Shown here one piece after another: positions 1 through 8,386 of a DNA stretch of 64,000 nt (position 1 is its first letter; the number at the start of each line of letters is the position of its first letter). The notes beneath the pieces are model-generated. The model searched no databases. It was not told the DNA's origin and was given only the letters and a program-made list of their open reading frames with translations. The stretch lies in contig JAOUJW010000001.1 in assembly GCA_029882975.1 (NCBI GenBank), positions 62,001 to 126,000 on the forward strand, written 5' to 3'. The stretch is from Gammaproteobacteria bacterium. GTDB lineage: Bacteria; Pseudomonadota; Gammaproteobacteria; SZUA-152. Both the position numbers and the translations under genes were made by a program.

Positions 1-419
1 CGAAAGGCCGGGTTAACTTCAAAAATATCTTCAAATTCATCCAATGTAAAAATCATCCGAAACTCGGTTTGAGCTTCCTGCGTCATCAAATATGGATAGA
101 ATGCTGTAATATCCAACAAATCATCTTTTACATAATATTCCGGAGACCATACACTCACATAGCTGCTTTTCAGTTTACCATTGGAGAATAAGTTCACCAT
201 CCAGGCGTTATCTTCATCGTAGAGGTAGTGCAACACCACTCCCTTACAATTGGCAGACACCGCCGCCACCAAAGAGCTGGACTCACCTAAGGGTAAAAAC
301 GTGACCCAACCATTGGTTTCATGATAGACCACCCCATGCCCACCTATTTTTTGCAATAGTCTGTCAATTTCTCCATTAGCACATCTCCTGAAATGAAAAC
401 TTTCTACATGATCGTTCAT
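1..419 (-). CDS. Unknown protein, C-terminus cut by the window edge
   Basis: An open frame runs leftward from an ATG at 419 to the window edge, giving 139 codons without a stop. AGAGG lies about 8 nt before the ATG, which supports the start. The visible part has no signal peptide and no membrane segment. It is rich in aromatic and acidic residues (HYLYDEDNAW, WSPEYY, TLDEFEDIF), as in a small globular cytoplasmic protein. I do not recognise a family. It has the same orientation as the exported module to its right but 130 nt separate them, so shared transcription is uncertain. The coding call rests on the start signal and the unbroken frame. Confidence 0.6.
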   Translation of the reverse strand, partial: MNDHVESFHFRRCANGEIDRLLQKIGGHGVVYHETNGWVTFLPLGESSSLVAAVSANCKGVVLHYLYDEDNAWMVNLFSNGKLKSSYVSVWSPEYYVKDDLLDITAFYPYLMTQEAQTEFRMIFTLDEFEDIFEVNPAF

Positions 420-549
420 ATGACTTACCTCTTATTTTTGTGAAACTTGTGGGTAACCACATCCATGTGACTTGAACGCTCCATATTCCTTAACCTCCCT
501 ACACTCCGTACACTGAATCCTCCCAATACCATCTATCTATCTTTCTTTG

Positions 550-2055
550 CTATACAATGGGTGCGAATGCTATCAAAGCGTCCAAATCCGACGCCGTGGA
601 ACCCAAACCATGATTCGGCAGCACAAAAGCAAATCGCCCGGCTTCTCCGTGTAGAGCCATATAGTTAAGCACCACCGCTTCCGCCAGTTGATCAACATTG
701 TTGCTGATAACCGTAGCTGCAGTCTCTATGGAGCCGGAATCCCGGAAATAACCGATTTGCTGATTGTTATTGACTATCTGAGGGATTCCATTTGGGTTAT
801 AGACCAGCATCAACGAAGCAGAAGTGGACGAATTATCCCCTTTCCAAATACCTTTACCGGTACTATCAACCGTACCATCGCTGGCAACCGAACCGTCGCT
901 AAACACATATACCATCACCGGTCGACCCAAAAGGCCGGCATATTCCAATATCACACCAATCTCCCTGCCGGCTCTACGATCCCTGGCGTCGCCGGTTGTC
1001 CTGGTACTATCGTGATAATCATACCCTCCGAACTGAACCGTACCCGCACCGGCCAGTCCGTTTACCACCAGCTTAGAGACCGCTGCCGTTTTCTCAAAAT
1101 CGTCTATATCCAAACCTCTGTTGGAAAACACTGAATTCAACAGCGGATCTGCGTCGATATCGGTCCTGCCGGCATCCCCTGACGCGGTAATCGTGCTTTC
1201 AAAATAACCACATTCCACCAGCCGTTCAAGAACTGTATCTTCCTGCAATTTGCTGAGCTTTTTCTCACTGATTCTTTCCATAGCCAACATGACATTGCGC
1301 GCATCGTTGCCATTGGGAAGGACTTGTGCCAGTTTTCCCGTATCCACCAAACCCCTGGCGTCGTCACCGCTGGAAATCTTGGTGGGTCTCACACTGAGGT
1401 CAATCATGGAATCGGGGGCCCTGGAACGTCCGCCGGACTCTGAGCTTCGAGACCCAATCAAAGTGACAACATCCCCATCCGCGCCTGCTTTGTAAATCCC
1501 GTACATAGGATTGTGGGGATTGTCTCCTGTATCGTTGGCTGAACGAGCACAGAGGATTGCACCGTTAACATTGTTCAGAGTCGCCTGACTTGCCACGTCC
1601 CTAATCCCCCGCAACATGGCACTGTCGGCATGCCACAACAAACCTTGGCCGCCGGCATCCAAGGTGTCGGTTTGTCCCGCCAAACTTGGTAATCGATTAG
1701 CCGGCAATCCCAACTTGCTATAACCGGCAGCAGACAAAAACTGAGTCTGCCCGGATGCACCACCCACCAAAACGTTGGATCCGGCAATATTGGCACCACC
1801 GGACAAATCCACGGCAATAAACGGAATTTTTCCGTTTGTCGCCGCACCGACGCTGACGCCACAATCTGCCTCGGTCACCGCTGCGTACGCATTGGGGCCT
1901 AACAGCCCAAGCAATGACGGCCCTATCGCGCACGCCCCACCGGCTATCAGTCCTCGCCCCAAAAATTGCCGACGACTTACAGGGCGCCCGTGATTTTCAA
2001 TCTGCAACGGTAAATCAAAGTCCAACTTCTGTATTCGTTTCATTTTCTTAGCCAT
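550..2055 (-). CDS. Tat-exported DUF1501-like protein
   Basis: A 501-residue protein with a twin-arginine signal: SRRQFLG at residues 27-33, a hydrophobic stretch rich in Gly, Ala and Leu, and a probable cleavage after NAYA near residue 58. GAGGA 7 nt before the ATG supports the start. The mature part resembles the DUF1501 group, a branch of the alkaline-phosphatase/sulfatase-like fold: a Gly-Tyr-Asp-Tyr-His segment near residue 343, then a hydrophobic strand ending YVFSDG. I cannot see a full set of metal ligands, so enzyme activity is not established. Tat export suggests folding or cofactor loading in the cytoplasm. It is the last gene of a three-gene run, 40 nt after the LamG lipoprotein. 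In other bacteria DUF1501 proteins often sit beside cytochrome-like exported partners, as here. Confidence 0.7.
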   Translation of the reverse strand: MAKKMKRIQKLDFDLPLQIENHGRPVSRRQFLGRGLIAGGACAIGPSLLGLLGPNAYAAVTEADCGVSVGAATNGKIPFIAVDLSGGANIAGSNVLVGGASGQTQFLSAAGYSKLGLPANRLPSLAGQTDTLDAGGQGLLWHADSAMLRGIRDVASQATLNNVNGAILCARSANDTGDNPHNPMYGIYKAGADGDVVTLIGSRSSESGGRSRAPDSMIDLSVRPTKISSGDDARGLVDTGKLAQVLPNGNDARNVMLAMERISEKKLSKLQEDTVLERLVECGYFESTITASGDAGRTDIDADPLLNSVFSNRGLDIDDFEKTAAVSKLVVNGLAGAGTVQFGGYDYHDSTRTTGDARDRRAGREIGVILEYAGLLGRPVMVYVFSDGSVASDGTVDSTGKGIWKGDNSSTSASLMLVYNPNGIPQIVNNNQQIGYFRDSGSIETAATVISNNVDQLAEAVVLNYMALHGEAGRFAFVLPNHGLGSTASDLDALIAFAPIV

Positions 2056-2095
2056 AATCCAGTCCTCATATATCGAAAGGTTCCGAAGTTTTTTA

Positions 2096-4306
2096 TTAGT
2101 GAATCAAAACAGCGGCACTACCTAACACAGCCGCACATGCACCAATAACCACTGCTCTTGTTCTTGTCGCGTCACAATCAGATGCCACGTTACAGCCGGC
2201 GGTAAGCTCCGTGATCAACCGATCCAAATCCGGCTGTAGCTCAGCTAATGACGGCTGACTGCTGAGATTGGTGCCAACCATTTTGTTAACCAAGTTGGAA
2301 ATAATGATATTTCGTTTGACCTGGTTACTAAATGCCGTACTCACCGGGGAACCAAATTCAAAGGTGTTTCCAAAAAATGCCGTCCGCAACGAGGCGCTGC
2401 CCACTAAGGCGCTGCAATACTCCAAAGCCAGCTTGGCTATACCTACTTGATTGGCCGACACAAAGGTTCCAAGATCGTGAGTACCGGGTAGCTGCTCACG
2501 CAACGCAGCATAAGTAGACTGGGCTACCGACACATCAACTCCGGTAACCGCGGCCATAGTATTATTAATCTGGGCGAAGGTGCGAAGCCCTACGTCCGGT
2601 GACCTTGGGTTTACGCTTAGGTCCGGACTGGCCACAGGTTCCTGTTCAATCATCACATCCATATTTGCACCCAAAACCTCAAACACCAGCTTAAATCGAT
2701 CAACCTCCGGCCCCAGGTCTTTGGGAATCACTGCCCCCAGAGGCGATAACAAGAAGGGCGAATTCGTCACGATTGTATCTACCGTTGCAAACGCTTGTGC
2801 CGCAGCAGGCACATTGTTATTGACAGCAATCCGGATATTTTTCAGTGGAAAAGTGGGGGACGGAATGCTTGTGGTTAGAGTGGGTCGACCAAACACGTAG
2901 CTGTAGCCATCCAATTCCGCCACTTCCATACTGACAACACTTGTTGTGAAACCTGACGAGTCTAATGAAGAGCTGACATCAAATCGAAGAATATAAGTTT
3001 GTCCAAATCCCGCCTGGGTATTTTGTAAAACTTCCGCACTGCTCAAAGCTCGGTTGTGTATGGCAACAAAAAACATTTTTCCCAACCATTGCCTGCGAAC
3101 TCCATCGGGGACTTCATTACCCAATACGAACTGATAGCTGCTATTCCAATTAGAGATGTCCGCAGGTACGGCCGGATCTGAGTTAACACCGTCATACCCT
3201 ACTTTCACGCCGTTAATGTAAATATTACGGCCATTACTCGGATCAAATGTGAAAACCAAATGTTGTAACTCAGTCTTCAGATCCCCTGCGTTGTTGTCAG
3301 TCTCCAATGCCGGACTGGAACCGTTTGCCCCGGTCAAATTGCTTCGATTACGAAAACTATAGTAGTCGTTTTGCTGCCCCATCATAAAGTTTCTGTTGGT
3401 CGCATCTCTGGAATAGCTGACAATTCGAGCCGGGCCGGTTAAAGCAGTACTGGCATTCAATACCCAAGCCTCGATGGTATACTGACGAGTCCCGGTAGGT
3501 CCGGCAATGAGATCATATAACTTGACACTGTCTGCCGCTGAACCTACAGCCTTGGTAACTTCAGCAGCATTAGGATCCGTTATCTCTATTCCCTGACCGG
3601 ACAACCAATTAATGTTATCGCTTAGGGTAAGGTTCAAAGCCGGCGAGACCCCACTGGTATCAAATACTGTGCGCCCGGCTCCCGTTTTAAATTCGTATTT
3701 TGCAATGACAGCATCCTCAATACGACCGCTACCCGCTCCCTGTTCACTATCAGACAGACTCAACGAGGTACTGGCAATCAATCCTCCACCACTGCCTCCT
3801 CCACTGCCTCCGCCACTATCTGCGATTTGCGCGCCCCAATTACTGATGGCTGTTGAAATTTCCCGGGCCCATGCATCACACGTAGCTCCACAACGGTGTA
3901 ATTCATTAAGCAATTTCTGCACTAAACGGGAGTTGTTTGGATTACTGAAATTCACCATTGTATTGGATTCCACAACGCCAAACGCAGTAGCCACATCCTC
4001 GTGAGCAAAATCCGGAGTGCCGCTGGGACCGCTACTGGCATGACAATCACCACATCGGCTTACCAGAACAGGATATAGCGTGGATTGGAAAACGGACACG
4101 GAAGCCGATGAGTTGACACTTCCCCCACCAGCGGCCTCACTTTCTTCCTCACCACAACCGGAGAGCAGAGCCAACAACATCACTAATAAGAATCCAAGCA
4201 GCAGAGTGGAACCAGTTCCTGTAATCACTCCGGTTTCAATTCCCTTTTTTGTTCTAATACTGGCTGGATATCCGTTCTTGCCAGAACTGTGCACTAAATC
4301 AACCAT
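2096..4306 (-). CDS. LamG-domain lipoprotein with one c-type heme site
   Basis: A 736-residue protein. Residues 1-34 are a polar N-region, 35-50 are hydrophobic, and LLSGC puts a lipobox cysteine at 51. AGGAG 7 nt before the ATG supports this long N-region. A single CXXCH (CGDCH, 85-89) follows in a small cytochrome-like segment. Next come a Gly/Ser linker at about 165-175 and a LamG/concanavalin-like domain at about 200-435, with typical segments such as YTIEAWV and NIYINGVKVG. The rest (about 440-736) has no domain I can name and ends in a hydrophobic Ala-rich tail. LamG domains bind carbohydrate or protein, and a CXXCH usually holds covalent heme. The gene lies between the DUF1501-like gene and a second CXXCH gene, so the three probably form a surface or periplasmic assembly. 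Confidence 0.7.
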   Translation of the reverse strand: MVDLVHSSGKNGYPASIRTKKGIETGVITGTGSTLLLGFLLVMLLALLSGCGEEESEAAGGGSVNSSASVSVFQSTLYPVLVSRCGDCHASSGPSGTPDFAHEDVATAFGVVESNTMVNFSNPNNSRLVQKLLNELHRCGATCDAWAREISTAISNWGAQIADSGGGSGGGSGGGLIASTSLSLSDSEQGAGSGRIEDAVIAKYEFKTGAGRTVFDTSGVSPALNLTLSDNINWLSGQGIEITDPNAAEVTKAVGSAADSVKLYDLIAGPTGTRQYTIEAWVLNASTALTGPARIVSYSRDATNRNFMMGQQNDYYSFRNRSNLTGANGSSPALETDNNAGDLKTELQHLVFTFDPSNGRNIYINGVKVGYDGVNSDPAVPADISNWNSSYQFVLGNEVPDGVRRQWLGKMFFVAIHNRALSSAEVLQNTQAGFGQTYILRFDVSSSLDSSGFTTSVVSMEVAELDGYSYVFGRPTLTTSIPSPTFPLKNIRIAVNNNVPAAAQAFATVDTIVTNSPFLLSPLGAVIPKDLGPEVDRFKLVFEVLGANMDVMIEQEPVASPDLSVNPRSPDVGLRTFAQINNTMAAVTGVDVSVAQSTYAALREQLPGTHDLGTFVSANQVGIAKLALEYCSALVGSASLRTAFFGNTFEFGSPVSTAFSNQVKRNIIISNLVNKMVGTNLSSQPSLAELQPDLDRLITELTAGCNVASDCDATRTRAVVIGACAAVLGSAAVLIH
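3782..3814 (-). repeat. Gly/Ser linker coding repeat
   Basis: These codons give GGGSGGGSGGG, residues 165-175 of the LamG lipoprotein, from about three copies of a 12-bp unit. The linker divides the heme-binding N-terminal part from the LamG domain. The copies are in frame, so loss or gain of a unit would only change linker length. Confidence 0.75.
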
Positions 4307-4418
4307 TACGATACTCCTGTTATAAATTCAGCTATGATGCATTTGAATCAAATCCGTCAGCCCAGCATCCTGTTTGGCTCTTGCACATTCCTTTGACTGC
4401 GGCATTCGCAACTTCTAA

Positions 4419-5594
4419 CTAACTCCCCATGCAATAACTGGCCACCTCAGCAAACACACGTTTCATACTGTAGTTGGAGCTTTCAAAAACATCTGCGATG
4501 CGGTTAATTTCGTTCCTCTCCATAGGGTTTGCCGGAGCGCGAAAACATATTTCTTTAAAAGCTTTTTTAACCTGACAAGTTGAAAAGGCACGGCTGGATA
4601 CCAGCTCTTCCCCAAGACTTTTCACTCCAAATCCACTGGCACTGGTGCCACGCCACTCTAAAAGCGCGTTTTTCCCTTTACGCCAATAGTTAATCCATTG
4701 ATCATTGGCTGTAACGTACCCCAGGGGAAATGTGTTTGCATTAATGAGATACTTGTCTTGCACTGAATTGTTGGTAAACACAACGCGTTCGGCTTCCGCG
4801 TCCCATTCATAGTAGGCGAACGCCTGGGTTAAAGGGTCCATACCTGCGTGGCAGCCAACACAAGAATTTAAAAATATAGCGCTGTCTCCGCCAGGGCTAC
4901 GGCTAACGTCCTGGCGGATGCGATCCGGCGGTCGGGAGACATCATTTAGTTCCGCCATTTCCGAACACAAGTGGTTTTTGAAAGCAAACTCAATCATTCT
5001 GCGATTGGTCCCCGCACTCAAGAACGCTTCTCCCGCTGCACGCGTTGTCAGCACTCCCGCCGTCTGGGATGAACTCAACTGTGCATTGGGCAAGGTTGAT
5101 TGCTGTACTCGTTGCAACACCGCCGGACTCCCCAGGTTCGCATTGCTGTCTTCCAGAGACTGGTAGTGATCGTTGTTTGTATGTGAATACGATGGCAAAC
5201 CGGCAACGACTCCGATGTACACCACATCGGCCGTTAGAATTTCTTGAAACGAAATATCATCTCTGATAACGCCAATGGCAGTGGCGGTATAATCGTTTAG
5301 AGGCGCGAAAACGGTTTCAGAAATATTGGTCCACGGGGTTATCCAGTTTTTTAAGAAGATATTGTAAAAACCGGGATTATTCATGGCTTCCATTGCCGCA
5401 CCTATACTGTCACCGGCGTCGATCTTGGCTGCCATGGACGCCAAAACCGCCTCAGACGGTGGAGCAGCTGCCAGTCGGTCATGGATTCTTTTCGCTTGAT
5501 CTCTGGGGCCCGCCATGCCATTGACGCTTACAGCCAATAGTGAAACCAAAATCAATAGGTAATAGCAGTCCCTAAAAACAAATATGTTTTTCAT
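4419..5594 (-). CDS. Exported CXXCH protein resembling DUF1588-type domains
   Basis: A 391-residue protein, first gene of the exported three-gene run. The ATG at 5594 is preceded by AAGGA. Residues 9-25 are hydrophobic and, with the basic N-terminus, look like a Sec signal with cleavage near Asn-Gly-Met-Ala (25-28). One heme-binding CVGCH lies at 245-249 and is followed by AGMDPL. That arrangement (CXXCH, then Met-Asp-Pro) is like the DUF1588 domains of planctomycete-type cytochromes, where it lies near the heme. The upstream half, with TADVVYIG near residue 125, recalls the neighbouring DUF1592-type segment of such proteins. I infer an exported monoheme electron-transfer subunit. Substrate unknown. 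Confidence 0.65.
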   Translation of the reverse strand: MKNIFVFRDCYYLLILVSLLAVSVNGMAGPRDQAKRIHDRLAAAPPSEAVLASMAAKIDAGDSIGAAMEAMNNPGFYNIFLKNWITPWTNISETVFAPLNDYTATAIGVIRDDISFQEILTADVVYIGVVAGLPSYSHTNNDHYQSLEDSNANLGSPAVLQRVQQSTLPNAQLSSSQTAGVLTTRAAGEAFLSAGTNRRMIEFAFKNHLCSEMAELNDVSRPPDRIRQDVSRSPGGDSAIFLNSCVGCHAGMDPLTQAFAYYEWDAEAERVVFTNNSVQDKYLINANTFPLGYVTANDQWINYWRKGKNALLEWRGTSASGFGVKSLGEELVSSRAFSTCQVKKAFKEICFRAPANPMERNEINRIADVFESSNYSMKRVFAEVASYCMGS

Positions 5595-6320
5595 AAACTG
5601 TCCTTCAATTGTTAATGCCGGTAAACAGCGGTGTTTTACTGCAATGCGTTCCTACGGATAAAACAACGAGTCTTTGGCGGATGCTTAGTGAATTGTCATA
5701 GCCGATACTTCTCCTGCTACCTGACGTCTGATATGAGATTCGTGACACCTTCGAGAATACGTACGTATAAAATAAGTACCACTTAGGTGTTGACCCTAAT
5801 CCTATCCATTTTTAGAAATGAGTCAATACGTAGTCAAACTTTTTTAGTGATTTTTGTGAACTTTAATTTTGTTCTGTAATAACAGTCTAAAGTGCAGTTG
5901 TAATACAGCGACATTTTTTTATGAAATCGGGTAAAACGGGTAACCTGACGCAATCCAAAACTTCACAAAAGTAGGATTACGCCTACGTAGTTCGTTATTG
6001 AGATAACAAGGATGCGAAGGGGTTGAATTGGAGGAAAGCAATTAAATAGCTTGTCTCAAACTTTTCGAGCAACTACGGAATAAATACAGGTGATGGACTT
6101 GCCCCAGAACGGGTTTCCCGAGGTTTTGTGTTTGCTACAACGAACGGTTTCGTATGTTCTAAATAAACCGCGAATCTGCTGCTCGTCTAGCACCGGAACA
6201 CCGGGGCCAAAAAACCTCTTTATTTTGGAACTTGAACCGGGGAAAGTGCCAGATTCCCATCCGCGCGAATCTATCGGTGTTCCGTAGCATCGAAACAGTC
6301 TAAGATTTCCTTGCCTGGCA
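5595..6320. other. 726-nt non-coding stretch with short inverted repeats
   Basis: No convincing gene. It should contain the promoter of the leftward exported module, but I cannot fix a clear -35/-10 pair. Visible structure: GTAGG/CCTAC around 5971-5986 overlapping the palindrome CTACGTAG (5983-5990), further TACGTA-like words near 5761 and 5829, and a perfect 10-bp inverted repeat CGGAACACCG (6194-6203) and CGGTGTTCCG (6275-6284). A 65-codon plus frame (6090-6287) and a 43-codon minus frame (6159-6290) lack convincing start signals and recognisable content. Confidence 0.5.
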
Positions 6321-7388
6321 TCACTGCCAACTTTTACTCACCCGATTGAGCAACTCTATGGATGCCTCCACTTCCACTTTTCGCACTGCGACGCTTTCTA
6401 TATTGCATCCGATGGGAATATTTTTTTCTTGTGCGAAACTTTTCAGCTCATTCCAGTTTTGTGCCGATAGATGCACGGATTTTTGCAATATATCATCCGA
6501 ATGACACAAATCGTTTTCAAGCCACTTGGGGATATGAATTCCCAACCACTTCATGAATTGTAATGTTTTTAACGAACCGCAGGGAGTCAAGGTGAATATA
6601 ATGGGCACTAAGGGAATATTGTTTTCTTTACCGTAATAATAATAGTCTGATAAAAAATCCTTGGATGCATTAACGTCATATACCCCTTGAGAAACAAAAA
6701 AAGAACAGCCTTCGGCCATTTTTCCGAAAACCCGAAGGTGCTCATCCCCCTTGGTTTTATGTCGCTCCGGAATAACCACCCCACCCAAACAAATATCATT
6801 GTCAATATCCGCACGAAGCTTATACGCTTCGTTAACGGACAAAGTAACTTTTTGCGAGGCTGATGCGGCACCCACAAAAACGGTTAACTCTTTATCCTTT
6901 GAGATTTTCTTTAAAAATCGCGACAACTCTTCTTGCGAATATTTACCCACAGCACGATAAATAACTTTGGGAACGGATAATGTCGATAGATATTCATGGC
7001 TATACGCGAAGGAATCCAGTGTTTCCATAAAAGGAAACGGTCGTTCTTCCTGTGTGCGGGATAACTCATCTTGGATGTCATAGAGGATTAGCCCATCAAT
7101 TCCCTTGCCTTGGAGCCGTTGAATTTGCAGATCAGCAATTTGCGCAATTTTATCCGAATCCGTTCCTTGCTTGGGAGGAACAATTCCGTAAACAACTATT
7201 CCGCTTTCCCTATTCCTGATTTTTTCTACAAGCACTGATAGGCCCCTATCGATGAATTTGGGCGCATCATACATAATTTTCCCGGACACTGCACCCGACT
7301 CACACCGCACCACAAGCTTAATCTCTATATCTAATCTAACCTTTGCCCCACAATCCGGACATTTGAAAGGAATCAGCAAAGGTTCCAA
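6321..7388 (-). CDS. Methylenetetrahydrofolate reductase-like protein with N-terminal CXXC
   Basis: A 355-residue protein. The body resembles the flavin-dependent MTHFR barrel: GGVVIPERH near residue 202, EGCSFFVSQGVYD near 228, and NIESV near 333, which match the family's pattern of strand ends around flavin and folate. No standard gene name fits. The start is not certain. The TTG at 7388 gives an N-terminus with CPDCG (10-14) and a further Cys at 29, a possible zinc ribbon. The next ATG (7274) would remove it. Neither has a strong ribosome binding site, and a stop lies about 14 codons above the TTG. It follows the nitrilase gene by 48 nt in the same direction and probably ends the long leuS-yhdP run. 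One-carbon metabolism or methyl transfer is inferred from the fold. Confidence 0.6.
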   Translation of the reverse strand: MEPLLIPFKCPDCGAKVRLDIEIKLVVRCESGAVSGKIMYDAPKFIDRGLSVLVEKIRNRESGIVVYGIVPPKQGTDSDKIAQIADLQIQRLQGKGIDGLILYDIQDELSRTQEERPFPFMETLDSFAYSHEYLSTLSVPKVIYRAVGKYSQEELSRFLKKISKDKELTVFVGAASASQKVTLSVNEAYKLRADIDNDICLGGVVIPERHKTKGDEHLRVFGKMAEGCSFFVSQGVYDVNASKDFLSDYYYYGKENNIPLVPIIFTLTPCGSLKTLQFMKWLGIHIPKWLENDLCHSDDILQKSVHLSAQNWNELKSFAQEKNIPIGCNIESVAVRKVEVEASIELLNRVSKSWQ

Positions 7389-7436
7389 AATCAGAAATCG
7401 ATAGTTGTGACACGAGGTCGAGACCGCCTATCCGTC

Positions 7437-8282
7437 TTATATAACGCAACTAAACCTGCGATGCTGCACAACTGGAAATTTCTGCCGGGTATTCGCTTGT
7501 ATATCCAGGTTAATTTCGGCCATTACGTAGCCCGAACCACTGACCAAGCGATCCAACACGTTACCCCAGGGGTCGACAATCATACTGTCACCGTGGGATT
7601 CCCGGCCATTGACATGATAGCCACCCTGATTAGCTGCCACGATGTAGCTTAGATTTTCTATGGCCCGGGCTCGCACCAAAATCTCCCAGTGAGCTTTACC
7701 GGTTGTTGCGGTAAAAGCGGCAGGTAAGGCGATAATCTGCGCTCCCTGATCCAACATATTGCGAAACAGCTCCGGAAAACGCAAATCGTAACAAATTGCC
7801 ACCCCCAGGCGACCAAAAGGAGTGTCGATGACAACCACCTCCTCTCCAGCTTCAATGGTTTCCGACTCCGCATAGTTTTCTTCTGTCGATTCAATCCGCA
7901 CATCAAACAAGTGCGTTTTGTCATAACGTGCCACCAATTCACCTTCGCTGTTGTATATAAGGCAAGCGGCCTTGATTTTATTATCGCTTTTGGCAACCAT
8001 GGGGGTAGTGCCTCCCACTAACCAAATACGGTTTTTTTCCGCTTGTTCCGCTAAAAATTCCTGTATAGGACCACCCGCCTCCGATTCCCGTACGCCTACT
8101 TTGTCGCTTTCCTTCATTCCCATAATGGCGAAATTTTCGGGCAGGACCACCATTTGAGCGCCGTCTTGTGCCGCCCGGCCAATCCAACGACCTGCCTCGA
8201 TCAAGTTGGCATTCACATTGGGGCCGGATGCCATTTGCACCGCAGCCACTTTAGGATGTTGTTTTTTTTGCTCTTTACTCAC
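7437..8282 (-). CDS. Nitrilase-family amidase (Nit-type)
   Basis: A 281-residue carbon-nitrogen hydrolase with the complete triad: Glu49 in LPENF, Lys122 in DKTHLF and Cys164 in AICYDLRFPE. The closest bacterial group is the Nit1/Nit2-type amidases, which repair deaminated glutathione or hydrolyse omega-amides. I cannot choose between these substrates by reading. It is cytoplasmic, with no signal. It lies 104 nt after yhdP. In many gammaproteobacteria a nit gene sits between yhdP and tldD; here the MTHFR-like gene occupies the tldD position. Confidence 0.85.
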   Translation of the reverse strand: MSKEQKKQHPKVAAVQMASGPNVNANLIEAGRWIGRAAQDGAQMVVLPENFAIMGMKESDKVGVRESEAGGPIQEFLAEQAEKNRIWLVGGTTPMVAKSDNKIKAACLIYNSEGELVARYDKTHLFDVRIESTEENYAESETIEAGEEVVVIDTPFGRLGVAICYDLRFPELFRNMLDQGAQIIALPAAFTATTGKAHWEILVRARAIENLSYIVAANQGGYHVNGRESHGDSMIVDPWGNVLDRLVSGSGYVMAEINLDIQANTRQKFPVVQHRRFSCVI

Positions 8283-8386
8283 TGTGCATCACTCATACTG
8301 ATGTTAAAAAAGTCGGAATTGCATCATAGCAATTTTACCATGCAGACAACCTGCCAATGATCATTTTGACCAAGATCCCCTTTGCA

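Noticed and set aside
6090-6290. A 65-codon plus frame and a 43-codon minus frame in the long spacer
   Set aside because: Neither has a convincing ribosome binding site or recognisable protein text, and their overlap with the 10-bp inverted repeat gives no coding signal.
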